NCBI RefSeq assembly: GCF_036373705.1
Contig: NC_089869.1
Coordinates: forward strand, 10,179,676-10,243,675
Direction: 5' to 3'
From: Amia ocellicauda
Lineage: Eukaryota; Chordata; Actinopteri; Amiiformes; Amiidae
DNA: 64,000 nucleotides
The notes beneath the pieces are model-generated. The model was not told where the DNA came from. It was given only the letters and a program-made list of their open reading frames with translations, and made no database searches. Of the stretch, positions 12,501 through 22,223 are shown one piece after another. A program made the translations under genes and the position numbers. How positions within the stretch are numbered: the first letter of the stretch is position 1; the number at the start of each line of letters is the position of its first letter.

Positions 12501-15500
12501 ACAGGACTGCCGCATACTGGATGTTTTTCCCTTTTCACACCATTCTTTGTAAACGCTAGAAATGGTTGTGCGTGAAAATCCCAGTAACTGAGCAGATTGT
12601 GAAATACTCAGACCGGCCCGTCTGGCACCAACAACCATGCCACGCTCAAAATTGCTTAAATCACCTTTCTTTCCCATTCAGACATTCAGTTTGGAGTTCA
12701 GGAGATTGTCTTGACCAGGACCACACCCCTAAATGCATTGAAGCAACTGCCATGTGATTGGTTGGTTAGATAATTGCATTAATGAGAAATTGAACAGGTG
12801 TTCCTAATAATCCTTTAGGTGAGTGTACAACTCCTGTGCCTCCCTCACTCCAGGTCTCCGGCTGGTAAACAGTGGTCCTCCCGGTGTGCTAGGTCCGGCT
12901 GCCCCTACAGGCCTTTGGTTTGGCTGCAGTGCCGGGGTTTTCATCATCGCACACAAAACGCATCCAGCCGGCGTCATATTAAGCGTCAAACGCATTTTGA
13001 GCTCGGCGCTACTGTGAGTGAAGCGGAGCGTTGCTTTTCTCATCGCTTACATTCACCGGTGACCGCAGGGGCCCCGGCGACACACATGATCAATTAAAAC
13101 GCATGCAAACAAAAGACAAGTTTGTCATTAATGTACCGATGCATTTTCCGCATCTCCCTTACTGTCCTAACGCATACTGCAATGGTCATAATCATGACTG
13201 ATGATAATTATAATCAAGTGTATTCATATGCCACTATATATAATAATTGGTACAGTTACAAATATACTCTATTTTAAATCACACAGGGTGCCACGTCTAA
13301 ACGTGAAGACACCGAGTTGTCAACAGTTAACACAGCAGCCTCATCATCCAGGGCTTGACGTCATGTGCGCGAAATCGAGCTGAAACTGACGCGCTAAACG
13401 CACTGCTAACTGCGCCACAGAAGAGCGGATTTGGCGCCGACCTGTGGGGATAGAGGATAATACAGTTCATTTATTTTAATGGATACATTTCTTGTTTTTA
13501 TGTAATCTGCGACGCGTCTAAGCTCGGCCTGATGGAACAGCTTTACATAAAAGGCAAGGGAGGAAAAACGACAATAGCAATAACACTAAGACATTAATTT
13601 AAGCAAGTGGAGTACATATACAGATAATTGAGGGAGCACTTCAAATATGTATTTGTATATATTTGTATATATAAAATAAAGTGTTGTGTTGCCCTAGCCA
13701 GCAGTTACAGACCGGGGCTCTGCGCAGCTGGCAGGGCCATCACTGTCCTATGGCAGGTGGCTGCTGTTGGGTTGAATATCCGTTACATTTGGACAGCAGC
13801 CTCTGTCCCAATAACAGTATTTTAGCTTTCAACGGAAAACGGAGAGAGCAGCTACTGAAGTCTAAAAGGCTCTTCTCCTTTAGGGGGGAGATTACGTTTT
13901 CATGAGAGCCGTGTAGAAGGCATCCATTTATGCCAATGTCTGCGTACACTGCCCGTCACAATTATGGAGCCATCCGAAATACATACCAGTATAAAACTGC
14001 CTCAATGCAAAATGACACTCTTTCAACCACAATGTTACACTCTCAGTTTGTAACTATGGGTTATAATGTATACACAAGATACATAACACTCTTGCAGATA
14101 TATTGCATCATACAAACCACATTAAAAACTTCAACGGTTAAAACCTACCCAGTAATGACAGATGTCAAAAGCCAACGTGTAAACTCTTCCAAGGTTACAA
14201 GATGCATTCTCTCACAACTTCCTGGATAGTGGAAAAACTACAAAAAACGGATTCGTCTTCTCCACAGCAATGCAAGTCATTAGTATCAAGTCAACGAACA
14301 AGATGACAATACGACAAGATGTCAAGATGTAGGGGAGACTGTGAAAGTAAACAATTCCACAATCAAAAAGGGGGGAAAGCAGCAATCTGCATCGATCACA
14401 TTGGTCACAGTGCATTCCAACACGGACATTGCTTGAATCATGCCCCTCAACTATGCTGGTTTGTATGAATGATAAGGAAACAGTAATGTATCCTACAGTG
14501 TCTGTTCACAAGGTAAATACTAGCTCTCTTACTCCAGTACAATCTGCACAAAGTAACTGGTTTAGTAATAACAAGGGCCGTTTAAAAACAAATGCCATCA
14601 CAAAAGTCCAGCCTGAGGTTACTGTGCCATATGCAAAAAAAAATACAATGATCATAATTATTGCTTATTTGCATTTTGTCCAAACTGAAAATATTCACTT
14701 TTGTAGGTACCCAAACAAAATGACAACTTTTGTAGTTTTGCAAACTATTTTAAGATATCTGGAAATAGTTTAAAGATATCTTGAGATAAAGTTCCAGCTA
14801 TCTTAAAATGTTCTTTTAAACAAGATATCTTGAAGATATTTAATCAATACATCTCAAATTCATTTAGATGCATGTCAAAATATCACTGTTTATGCAAGAT
14901 CTCAAAATATTGGAAGACATCTTTAATTCATTTACCAATATCTATTATTTAAAGATATCTTGAAATTAATTTGCAGATCTCTAAATGATAATTGGTTTGA
15001 CATACACCAGTCCATACTGAAGACAATGTCTGCAGCAAATACAGAAAATGCATGTGTAGGCGCTTCTTAACTATAAATCCACCAACTCACATATTAACAC
15101 TTATTTTCAAGAGCATGATTTGTTCCGTGTGTCACGTAACGGCTTCAGAGCTGAACAATAAAGAACAGAGCATTGTTTTTTGGTGCATCTGACTATCCCT
15201 TGCATCTCTCATGTTCCAAACTTTCTAAAACAGGAGGGTATAGGGAAAATAGTTTTGAGAGAAACGAAGGGTGGTAAAGTAGCAGTTTGTATTACATGTG
15301 TACAACCTAGCTTGTTCGAGCAGCCGCTGTGCTATGGTTTTGATTAGAGCCTGGGCCTCTTGGGAGCAATGTGGTTTTGAGGGTGGAAACGCAGTGTGGT
15401 TGACTAGCCTTCTTCACCTCAGCAATTCCCATGTTGCATGTGTGTGTGGCCAGGGCAGACACTGATCTTGACCCCAATACATTGACTCCAGCCCAGGTCA

Positions 15501-18500
15501 AAGCCATCATATATAGCTTCAGGTTAGGAAAGGGAGAGACGATTTGGCCATGAGGATGAGGCCATCACTAGTGGAATGAGTCGAGAAGCTGCTGTGAAGG
15601 CGGTGTTTGGGTTGGAGGCAAAGTGATGAACGGTGGGAAAGTATGTGTGTCGCTGGATACTTATTCTTGGGAAGACAGAAGCCAGGCGCGAAATTGGGGT
15701 TGTCCTTCTCCCGAACCTCAGTTTAAAATGCCATTTACCACTGAAACCGGTGTTGCAGTGTAGGTTAATGGTAGGTTGAAACCATAACCATGACCCCAGT
15801 TCAACAGATGTCAAAAACAAGGCAAAAAATTATAGTCAGAAAAAATGAATCGGTTAGACATCAGGGCTGGCACACCCCTTGTAAAGCTGCTTCTAGTCCC
15901 GAGATGCTCAGATTAGACTTCATATAGAAAAATAAATCAATCTGTGCCAGCTGATTGGGCAAAGAGGCTCCCCTGCCAGCAGGCACACCCCAGCCATTGT
16001 GCAACACTAAACAGCCTGCCTTTTGTTTGGTTGCCATTTTAGTGCTTTAAGTAATTTTCCTCTAATGAACGGAGCCACGTGACTTTCTGCATGAAGTAGC
16101 ACAGTTCCTTTGGATACTGTACATGTGTGTGTGTGAGAGAGAGAGAGAGAGAGTGTGAGTGAGTGAGTGAAAGGGAGGCAGAGAGGGGGTACAGCACAGG
16201 CAATCTGTTTCTGCAGCTTTGTTGTTTTGGGATGTTTTATTTTAGGAGAGAGGAACAACTTGCTTTTTTCCTCCCTGATATTTATACACTACACAAACAA
16301 GACCAGGCATGTAGCAATTCAATTTAATCTAGAATGCATAGCTGTAAGAACAGGCGGCCCTGTTGTATGTAACTACGAATGCCACACTGGCACTTACAAC
16401 ACACGCACACCATGAGTCATAACATGTGCCCATGTAAACATGCATGTGGTTTACCCAGGCAGGCCTTCATAAGCCCAGTGAAATGCACACAAGATGACAC
16501 ACTTGCATGCAAACCACCAACACAGCTCAGGAATGTAAACCAACCTGACTCCCCATATGAACGACTCTGCTTTTTACATTACAGAATTATATGGAACTCC
16601 AAAACGTATACAAGCCTGGCATAGTCTAACGTGCTGAACAATCAAATTGGCATTGCCCAGAGTGCCAGAATAAATATCTTCCCTCTACCCATATGACAAA
16701 AGCGAGACAAGATATTGTGGTGTTGAGCCTGCTCCTTTTTGTGCTTGGTGTTGTGTCCCACCCATATGATGGCCCTGGAGACAGCTCATCTTGATACTGT
16801 GCTCTACAACAGAGTGGATTGCGTTAAACATGACAAGCAATTTGGAAAATCATTTTTTTTGTTGGTGTGCAAAATACTGCTATCCAGATATTCCTGTTTG
16901 AGTCCAATAGAAAAGAGCAAGGAGGAACAAACACACACACACACACATATATACACACACTTAAAACAGAACTGGGTCAGGCAGTAAAGAGGCAGCTACA
17001 TCACTGCTTGTGCGCTCTGTCTGCTTAAAAAGAAAAAAAAAGAAAAAGAAGAAAAGAAACAAGAATAATCAAACAGGACACACGTCGGTGGAAAATTCCA
17101 TGACCAGGCTCATAAAAAATGTACTCTTGTGAACATAATCTGCTTGATTTTAAACAAATGTTATGCACCAAATGTTGGTCTGTTTATCAGTCAAGCTGCC
17201 AGAAAGGCTTTCAAGGCAGAGACTCACAGCGAGATACAAATCTAAAAAAAAGAGGGGCAGCGCTTTCCAAAATTGAACAATTTCTCTCAGATGCCACAAG
17301 CCTGGTTAAAACCAGTCCAAACTTGTATCTTTCTAGAAGATCCTTGTCTTACTTGAAATATCGCCCCCCCCACACACACTTTTCCTGCAAATAAACCTTA
17401 GAAAAAAGGGACACATATTATTACGTGAACGTTAATGGGCTGAAATGTCAGTTTTTTTGTTCAGTGAATTCAATCAAATGAACCCACTCCACCAGGTTTC
17501 TCTGAAATTCAGTAGGTTGTATTAATGGAAGCTGGGAGGCTGGTGGGTCTTGTGAATATTTATACAGAGGTACTACTGGAGGAACGACATCAAACAAGGA
17601 TTGTTTTTTTTCCCCATCTCTTCGGTATATGACATCTGTCACGTCCCCCAAACATCTGCCTGAATCCTGTACCAGTGCAGATTTATACAGTAGTAAAACT
17701 CACAGGCAGCTTGTATTACAGCCCTGCATTTAACACAAGATTATTTTCCCTAGTTGTCCATAGTTGCTCCTAGCTCTAGCAATTAGAGGAAACAAATGCC
17801 GTTTCCTCACTGAATAAAACAGCCCTGTCTGGTTTGCAAATTCAAACTGACCATATCTTGGTCCATCACATCTACCCTCCTACACAATCTCAGCACTGCC
17901 CCGCCCTGTACAGCCCAGCATGCAGACACCCTACCCTGTTACAATCTGGAAACCACAGTGGCACAATACAGAGCACCCTCCAACACCCATGTATGTGGTT
18001 GCCTGGCCTTATTCGTCATGACATTCACACCAGGGGTGCAGATCAGCCCAACCAAGGCCGTGCCCTCCTCCTGGAGCTCCTTAGAAACACAGATATCACG
18101 TTATCCTGATTAAATTGAATACGGCCATTAAAGCGAGACAGAGCACTCCAGATTGAATTTGCTGCCTCTGAGGTCCCCAGTGCAGGAGCTGGGTATTAAA
18201 TTTGTTGTCCCCTCAGATCTCCAGTCGTGTGTAATTTGTATTGAATTTCCCACACTGGATAAGAGGACCTCAGCACTGAGCCAGTGTAACTCCACAAAGC
18301 CTAACAGACATTAGAGATGATGACGATGATTAGGACCATCAATCTTATGATTACTGTGCATGAGACCGCCTGAACTGGGCCCCGGTATCTTCATGTATTA
18401 GAATCAAATAGACGTAGAAATACTGACTATGCAAAATTGAGTCTGCCGAAAAAATAGCGTTGGAGGACACTGTCTGAACATCAGTTCTCATTCAGAGGTG

Positions 18501-19903
18501 ACCCAAAGCTGTACTGCTAGCATGAAGCTAAAATGCAATATGGCCTTTCTGAAATTAAACGGTTTTGTGTCACAGGGACATTTTGCACAGTCACCAGGCT
18601 CCTGCCCTGTACACACTTGTTGACATTTGCAAGCCAATCATAAATATATCATTCCAATACCTTTTTGATGACAATAGTCAGCTTACATTATGGATGAGAA
18701 GTCTAAGGCACTTTGATAAATAGTCTCACCAGTTCTGCTACAGGGAACTGTGCGAATTTGACCTTTCTCATGTCAAGTATTTTGTATTTGAGGATGCAGA
18801 CTCTCCGAACAGGATTGTGCAAGTCTGTGCGTTCATATTAGTAAGCATCCTCTGCCTGCTTCCAAGATTACATGTGATTACATACATGCGTGTGTTTGTA
18901 GATGTTATAAAAGCACTGGCCACTTTTTCCGGTTAGTGGTTTTCCCCCCACCGATAAAAGCTCTTTCTGTCCCCCCTGCTCTGCCCTGGCCTCCTCTGAC
19001 CTGCCCCAAACTCGATCCTGCCCTTGCCTGTTCCATCTCATCCTGACCCTCCATCGAAAACAAACCTGGCAAATCAAGCAACAGATGATCCCCAAAGAAC
19101 AAAATCCAAACAGAAACCAACCTTTTTGCGTTCACACTAACGGCCTCACTGGCAGATTATCAAAATATAGCAGAAAACAGGCAGAAAACACAGGAAAAGA
19201 AAGAGTCCTTCTTCAGCATTGCCTGTGAGTGGAGCTGTTGTCTTAAACTCTAGCCCCCCCCCCCCCCAGCAGTGGTAAAGGGGGCAAATTAGCCTGGGTC
19301 CTCCTGTCCCTCATTCTGCCCCCGAGGGTAACAGTTCTGCCCTACCCCCTACCTTCCATAGCCCTCGCTCACATTACTTTCATTTCCCTCTTTTATATCG
19401 CAGCCATAAAACTCCAAAAGTCAACAACAAGAACAACAGCAACAATAACAACCAAACTCAACTTTCCCCTACAGTGGTCAGCACAGGAAAAGAAAACACA
19501 CAAGCAGAAAAACACTATTCCTCCCCCCTTTCTTGCTGAAGTTTCCATCGGATCTGGTTTGTCTTTTTATATATACACATGCGTATGTCAATCTGATGGC
19601 AAAGAATACAACACTGCGCACAAGAAACTAACCCTCCCCACACACACACAAAAATCATAAATTGTGCATACCCCCCACCAGGAAAAAAAGCATAGATCTT
19701 TTCCTCTGCAATTACTTTCAAAACCCAACAGGCCCTCAAGTCCCATTCCACACGCTCTGTAATGGAGATAATTGACTGCACATTTGAATTAAACAGGAGG
19801 AGAGAAAAACAGAGTCCCTCCACTACCACCACCACCACCCCGAAACAAAATGTTTGACAAAAAAATCCAGGCACTTACCGGGGCAAGCGCAACCTACGGA
19901 CAT
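572..19903 (-). CDS. ldb1: LIM domain-binding protein 1, N-terminal part (gene runs off left edge)
   Basis: This is the 5' portion of the gene for LDB1 (CLIM2/NLI), a nuclear adaptor. LDB1 dimerises and binds LIM-homeodomain and LMO proteins to assemble transcription complexes and enhancer-promoter loops. Four coding exons read on the minus strand: 19903-19879, 2205-2103, 1392-1348 and 647-572. Together they give 83 codons in one frame, joined by GT-AG introns with phases 1, 0/2-type joins that all close correctly. The protein starts MSVGCACP, passes the internal Met of MLDRDVG, and ends in this window at the QNWTE segment. That matches the long LDB1 isoform as I remember it. The dimerisation domain body, nuclear localisation signal and LIM-interaction domain must lie beyond position 1. 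The very long first intron (about 17.7 kb) holds a transposon. Both ldb1 and its paralogue ldb2 share this region; the N-terminal extension favours ldb1, and the adjacent head-to-head pprc1 supports that. Confidence 0.93.
1348..1392 (-). CDS. ldb1: ldb1 coding exon 3
   Basis: This 45-base exon encodes PTPMYPPTYLEPGIG, with an acceptor CTGCAG and a donor GTAAGA. The sequence is the proline/tyrosine-rich stretch just before the LDB1 dimerisation domain. Confidence 0.92.
2103..2205 (-). CDS. ldb1: ldb1 coding exon 2
   Basis: A pyrimidine-rich acceptor ending in CAG precedes GCSSKSFKLYSPKEPPNG, and the exon ends in MLDRDVG before a GTAGGT donor. The internal ATG of MLDRDVG is the start codon of the shorter LDB1 isoform, so this exon can serve both protein forms. 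Confidence 0.93.
6475..6510. repeat. (CT)n microsatellite
   Basis: About 18 uninterrupted CT dinucleotides. A shorter GA-rich tract sits at about 6224-6263 on the same strand. The two are complementary in composition and could pair in a transcript. Confidence 0.95.
10899..10916. repeat. (TA)n microsatellite
   Basis: An uninterrupted TA run followed by a short CA stretch. Confidence 0.85.
11608..11636 (+). repeat. Left terminal inverted repeat of Tc1/mariner element
   Basis: Begins CACTCACCTAAAGG immediately after a TA dinucleotide. It is an exact reverse complement of 12797-12825 over 29 bases, and identity stops at the 30th base. Confidence 0.96.
11640..12677 (-). CDS. Tc1/mariner transposase (345 residues, uninterrupted)
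   Basis: The enzyme binds the element's inverted repeats and moves it by cut-and-paste into TA sites. The N-terminal half (residues 1 to about 115) has the expected paired-like helix-turn-helix DNA-binding region, including SISQSAQLLGFSRTTISSVY. A GRR-like basic stretch follows near NSRRPHRVP. The catalytic acids are visible as D in WSDESR, D in FQQDNAPCH and E in SPDLNPIEHLW. The glycine-rich box GGGGVMVWG lies between the first two. The length is normal for a complete transposase. The start at 12677 gives the MGKKGDLSNFERG opening typical of the group, and the stop lies just inside the left inverted repeat. No frameshift or premature stop is seen. Confidence 0.95.
   Translation of the reverse strand: MGKKGDLSNFERGMVVGARRAGLSISQSAQLLGFSRTTISSVYKEWCEKGKTSSMRQSCGRKCLVDARGQRRMGRLIEADRRATLTEITTRYNRGMQQSICEATTRTTLRRMGYNSRRPHRVPLISTTNRKKRLQFAQAHQNWTVEDWKNVAWSDESRCLLRHSDGRVRIWRKQNENMDPSCLVTTVQAGGGGVMVWGMFSWHTLGPLVPIGHRLNATAYLSIVSDHVHPFMTTMYPSSDGYFQQDNAPCHKGGIISNWFLEHDNEFTVLNWPPQSPDLNPIEHLWDVVERELRALDVHPTNLQLQDALLSIWANISKECFQHLVESMPCRIKAVLKAKGGQTQY
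12797..12825 (-). repeat. Right terminal inverted repeat of Tc1/mariner element
   Basis: Ends CCTTTAGGTGAGTG followed by TA. It is an exact inverted copy of the left end. Confidence 0.96.
14740..14990. repeat. Cluster of AAGATATCTT palindromes
   Basis: At least four GATATC-centred palindromes occur in about 250 bases, embedded in AT-rich sequence with recurring AAAGATATCTTGA units. The style resembles degenerate repeat units of non-autonomous DNA transposons in fish. I did not find clear terminal repeats, so the element boundaries are unknown. Confidence 0.5.
16123..16170. repeat. Compound GT/GA/GTGA microsatellite
   Basis: A GT run passes into a GA run and then into GTGA tetranucleotides, all within about 48 bases. 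Confidence 0.9.
16930..16960. repeat. (CA)n / (TA)n microsatellite
   Basis: A CA run interrupted by TATATA and followed by a second CA run. Confidence 0.85.
19879..19903 (-). CDS. ldb1: ldb1 coding exon 1 (long-isoform start)
   Basis: The minus strand reads ATG then SVGCACP and one base of the next codon, followed by a GTAAGT donor. This eight-residue cysteine-containing start is the N-terminus of the long LDB1 isoform. The 5' UTR continues to the right by an unknown distance. Confidence 0.9.
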
Positions 19904-20005
19904 CTTCTCACATGTTTGGCCTTGCTTGGAACAGAATGGTTGTGTGTCCTCCACACGTAGCTAGCATGGATTTTTCTCACTGAGGACCAAGAAAAACAAG
20001 AGTGA

Positions 20006-20026
20006 GTGTGTGTGTGTGTGTGTGTG
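20006..20026. repeat. (GT)n microsatellite
   Basis: An uninterrupted GT run just upstream of ldb1 exon 1. Confidence 0.9.
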
Positions 20027-20089
20027 CCTGTGTGGGTGTGGGGGGGGGAGAGAGGGGTGGAGGAGGTGGTGGTTGAAAGGAGGGAGGTT

Positions 20090-20117
20090 GTGGTGGTGGT
20101 GGTGGCGGTGGTGGTGG
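20090..20117. repeat. (GGT)n microsatellite
   Basis: TGG/GGT trinucleotides with one GGC interruption, within a G-rich stretch that starts near 20039. Confidence 0.88.
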
Positions 20118-21903
20118 AAAAGAAGAGGGGGGGTGGAGGAAAGAAATAAAGAGAAAAAAAAAAAAAAAGAGAGAACGCAGGCAGGAAGAAGGAATTATAT
20201 TCCAGTAGAGCTAGCTTGGCTCCGAGTCATTAATATGTAAATTGCAATGCTGGTGGGAGGAGAGAAAACGAGAGAGAGAGAGACAGAGAAAAAGAGCGAG
20301 CGCTGTCAAAATGACCTGTGAGACAGATTTCAGAGAATAACAATCATGTGATGGTTTTTTTTTTTTCTCTTTTAAAGATGTACTAGCTATTTTTTTCTCT
20401 CTTCTTCTTCTCTTCTTTTCCTCTCTGTGATAAACACTCGCAGTGGGAGCTGTGCACCAGGGAGGTTTTCCGAGGGACTCATTATTGCTCAATTGTGTTA
20501 CTCCAGCAACGCAGTTCAGCGAAGGCAAAGCTGCCTGACGTAACCGGGGGAGCCTGTCACAGCCGCTTCTCACCCTTTTAGGAGTGAGACGTTTTGGCTC
20601 CTGCATGACTGATTTTTTTTTTATCCCACCCCCCCTCTCTGTTTCAATCATTTCTCCCTGCCTTCTATTCTCTGTTCTCTCGCTCTCTACTACACACTTC
20701 CGTTTGATTCTTTCTTTTTAAGATAAACGGCGCTGAAAGGAAATGACAATCATTTTAGGATATCACTATATGTAACCACTTGATCACTAAATCGTACAGA
20801 TCAGAAATTAAAGGTAGAAATTGACCCCCCCACACATAAAATACCCATCTCAGCCTTTCCCCAGGTTTCACCCTTCATTTCTTTCTTTCTTTATTTTGGT
20901 CAACCTGACCCTGCCCAAGTTCTTCACTGCCACCCCTGACACTCCCTCGCTCCTTTACCTCCCTCTTGCCCTAACCTCCACCCTTTACCCACTGCCTACA
21001 CCGATCCCTTCCTTCACACAGATGTGGTCCCTCTCTCTCTCTCTCTCTCTCAAGCCGTTTCTCTTTTGATACAGAACTAGATCCCCTTCCATGGTCAAAC
21101 CCCTATGGAATACTCATACATTATAAAACATATTACAAATATAGTGTAAATCAAAGTATTCCATTTGGGATCCCCCAGTTTTAAAGTGTTAAAGCCAGTC
21201 ACTTCCGAACAAAATGACTGGTGCGCTCCCGTCAAGCCCTCTCTGTCAAATCAATTACTGAAAAAGACATGGAAACGCAGAACTCGGCGGCAAGATCAGG
21301 TTATGTTAAGAGGGCACTCGTCTCTCTTCTCTCAACCCCTTGGGAAAACAGAACACATGGGCATCCTTGATGATGCAGACCATTTCCAGATTGAGCCCTT
21401 CCACTAAACCAGGTCACAAACGTCACAGTAGAACAGACAGCACTTTTAACCTCGCACTCTTCTACTTTGCTACATCCCTGCTCATGCCAGGAGCAATGTG
21501 ATCGAATCCCACCGCACTGGAGAGATGTGAGACTTTGATCCATCCACCCCCTCCCCTCCATCCATCTCCTTGCGGCATCTGATGTCACCAAAACACACTG
21601 TGAAGACAACTGAATGCACGCTTCTCTGCCTCGCTGTCTCTACAAAAACAAAAATGGTCCTTCTCTAACCGAGTTCATTGCCCTTTCTTTCTGTCCCACA
21701 TCCTCTCCACGCAGCCCCCTCCTTCCCACTCTCTCCCCAATAGAAACATACCCCTCACCGGAGCCCCCATCCCACTGGCACACTGACAATTTAACTCTGG
21801 GGAAGAGAGGGGGGGGGGGATTGAGACATCAACACATCCCACTGAGCTGAAGTACAACACGGGAAACAAGAGTCAATATGCACATCAAAAGCATAACATT
21901 CCT

Positions 21904-21908
<5 letters not shown>

Positions 21909-21940
<32 letters not shown>

Positions 21941-21990
21941 CTACACTACATGTATATATAGATACACACAGACACACACACACACACACA
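21909..21990. repeat. (AT)n followed by (AC)n microsatellite
   Basis: A 31-base AT run (21909-21939) is separated by a short spacer from an AC run (21972-21990). Confidence 0.92.
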
Positions 21991-22150
21991 GATAGAAATA
22001 GAGATAACTGCATCCTTCCATGAGTATTATGCTCATTGTGATTACCTTTTCTGTTCTCTCTCTCCCTTTGGTAACAGTCTCTGCTGTGTCTTGTTGCTCA
22101 CAAGAGCAGTATGGGGGACGAGACAGACGTGGAGGCTGAGTGCAGAGGAT

Positions 22151-22223
22151 GGAAAAAAAGAAAAAAAAAAAAAAAAAAAGGAGAGAGGAGAGGAAAAGAG
22201 AGAGAGAGAGAAAAAAAAAAAAA
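22151..22223. repeat. 73-base homopurine tract
   Basis: An unbroken run of A and G on the plus strand, including two poly-A blocks and a GA repeat. It lies about 2.3 kb upstream of the ldb1 start codon. Confidence 0.93.

Larger units (their letters stand above)
11608..12825 (-). mobile_element. Intact Tc1/mariner transposon (DD36E spacing, Incomer-like)
   Basis: This 1,218-bp DNA transposon lies in ldb1 intron 1. It has perfect 29-bp terminal inverted repeats at 11608-11636 and 12797-12825, and is flanked on each side by TA (11606-11607 and 12826-12827), the target duplication of the Tc1/mariner superfamily. It contains one uninterrupted transposase gene on the minus strand. I count 36 residues between the second and third catalytic acids. 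This differs from the 34 of Sleeping Beauty-type elements and agrees with the DD36E group described as Incomer in animals; that family name is my inference from spacing and size only. Perfect repeats plus an open frame imply recent insertion. Confidence 0.95.
12828..19878 (-). other. ldb1: ldb1 intron 1, proximal part
   Basis: No coding exon is recognised between the transposon and exon 1. The stretch includes a moderately CpG-rich block at about 12890-13080, a cluster of GATATC palindromes at about 14740-14990, several microsatellites, and a C-run near 19255-19267. Open frames here are short and have no recognisable domains. Confidence 0.5.

Noticed and set aside
20211..20651. 146-codon minus-strand frame upstream of ldb1
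   Set aside because: Lysine/arginine-rich product from poly-purine tracts, with no family resemblance.
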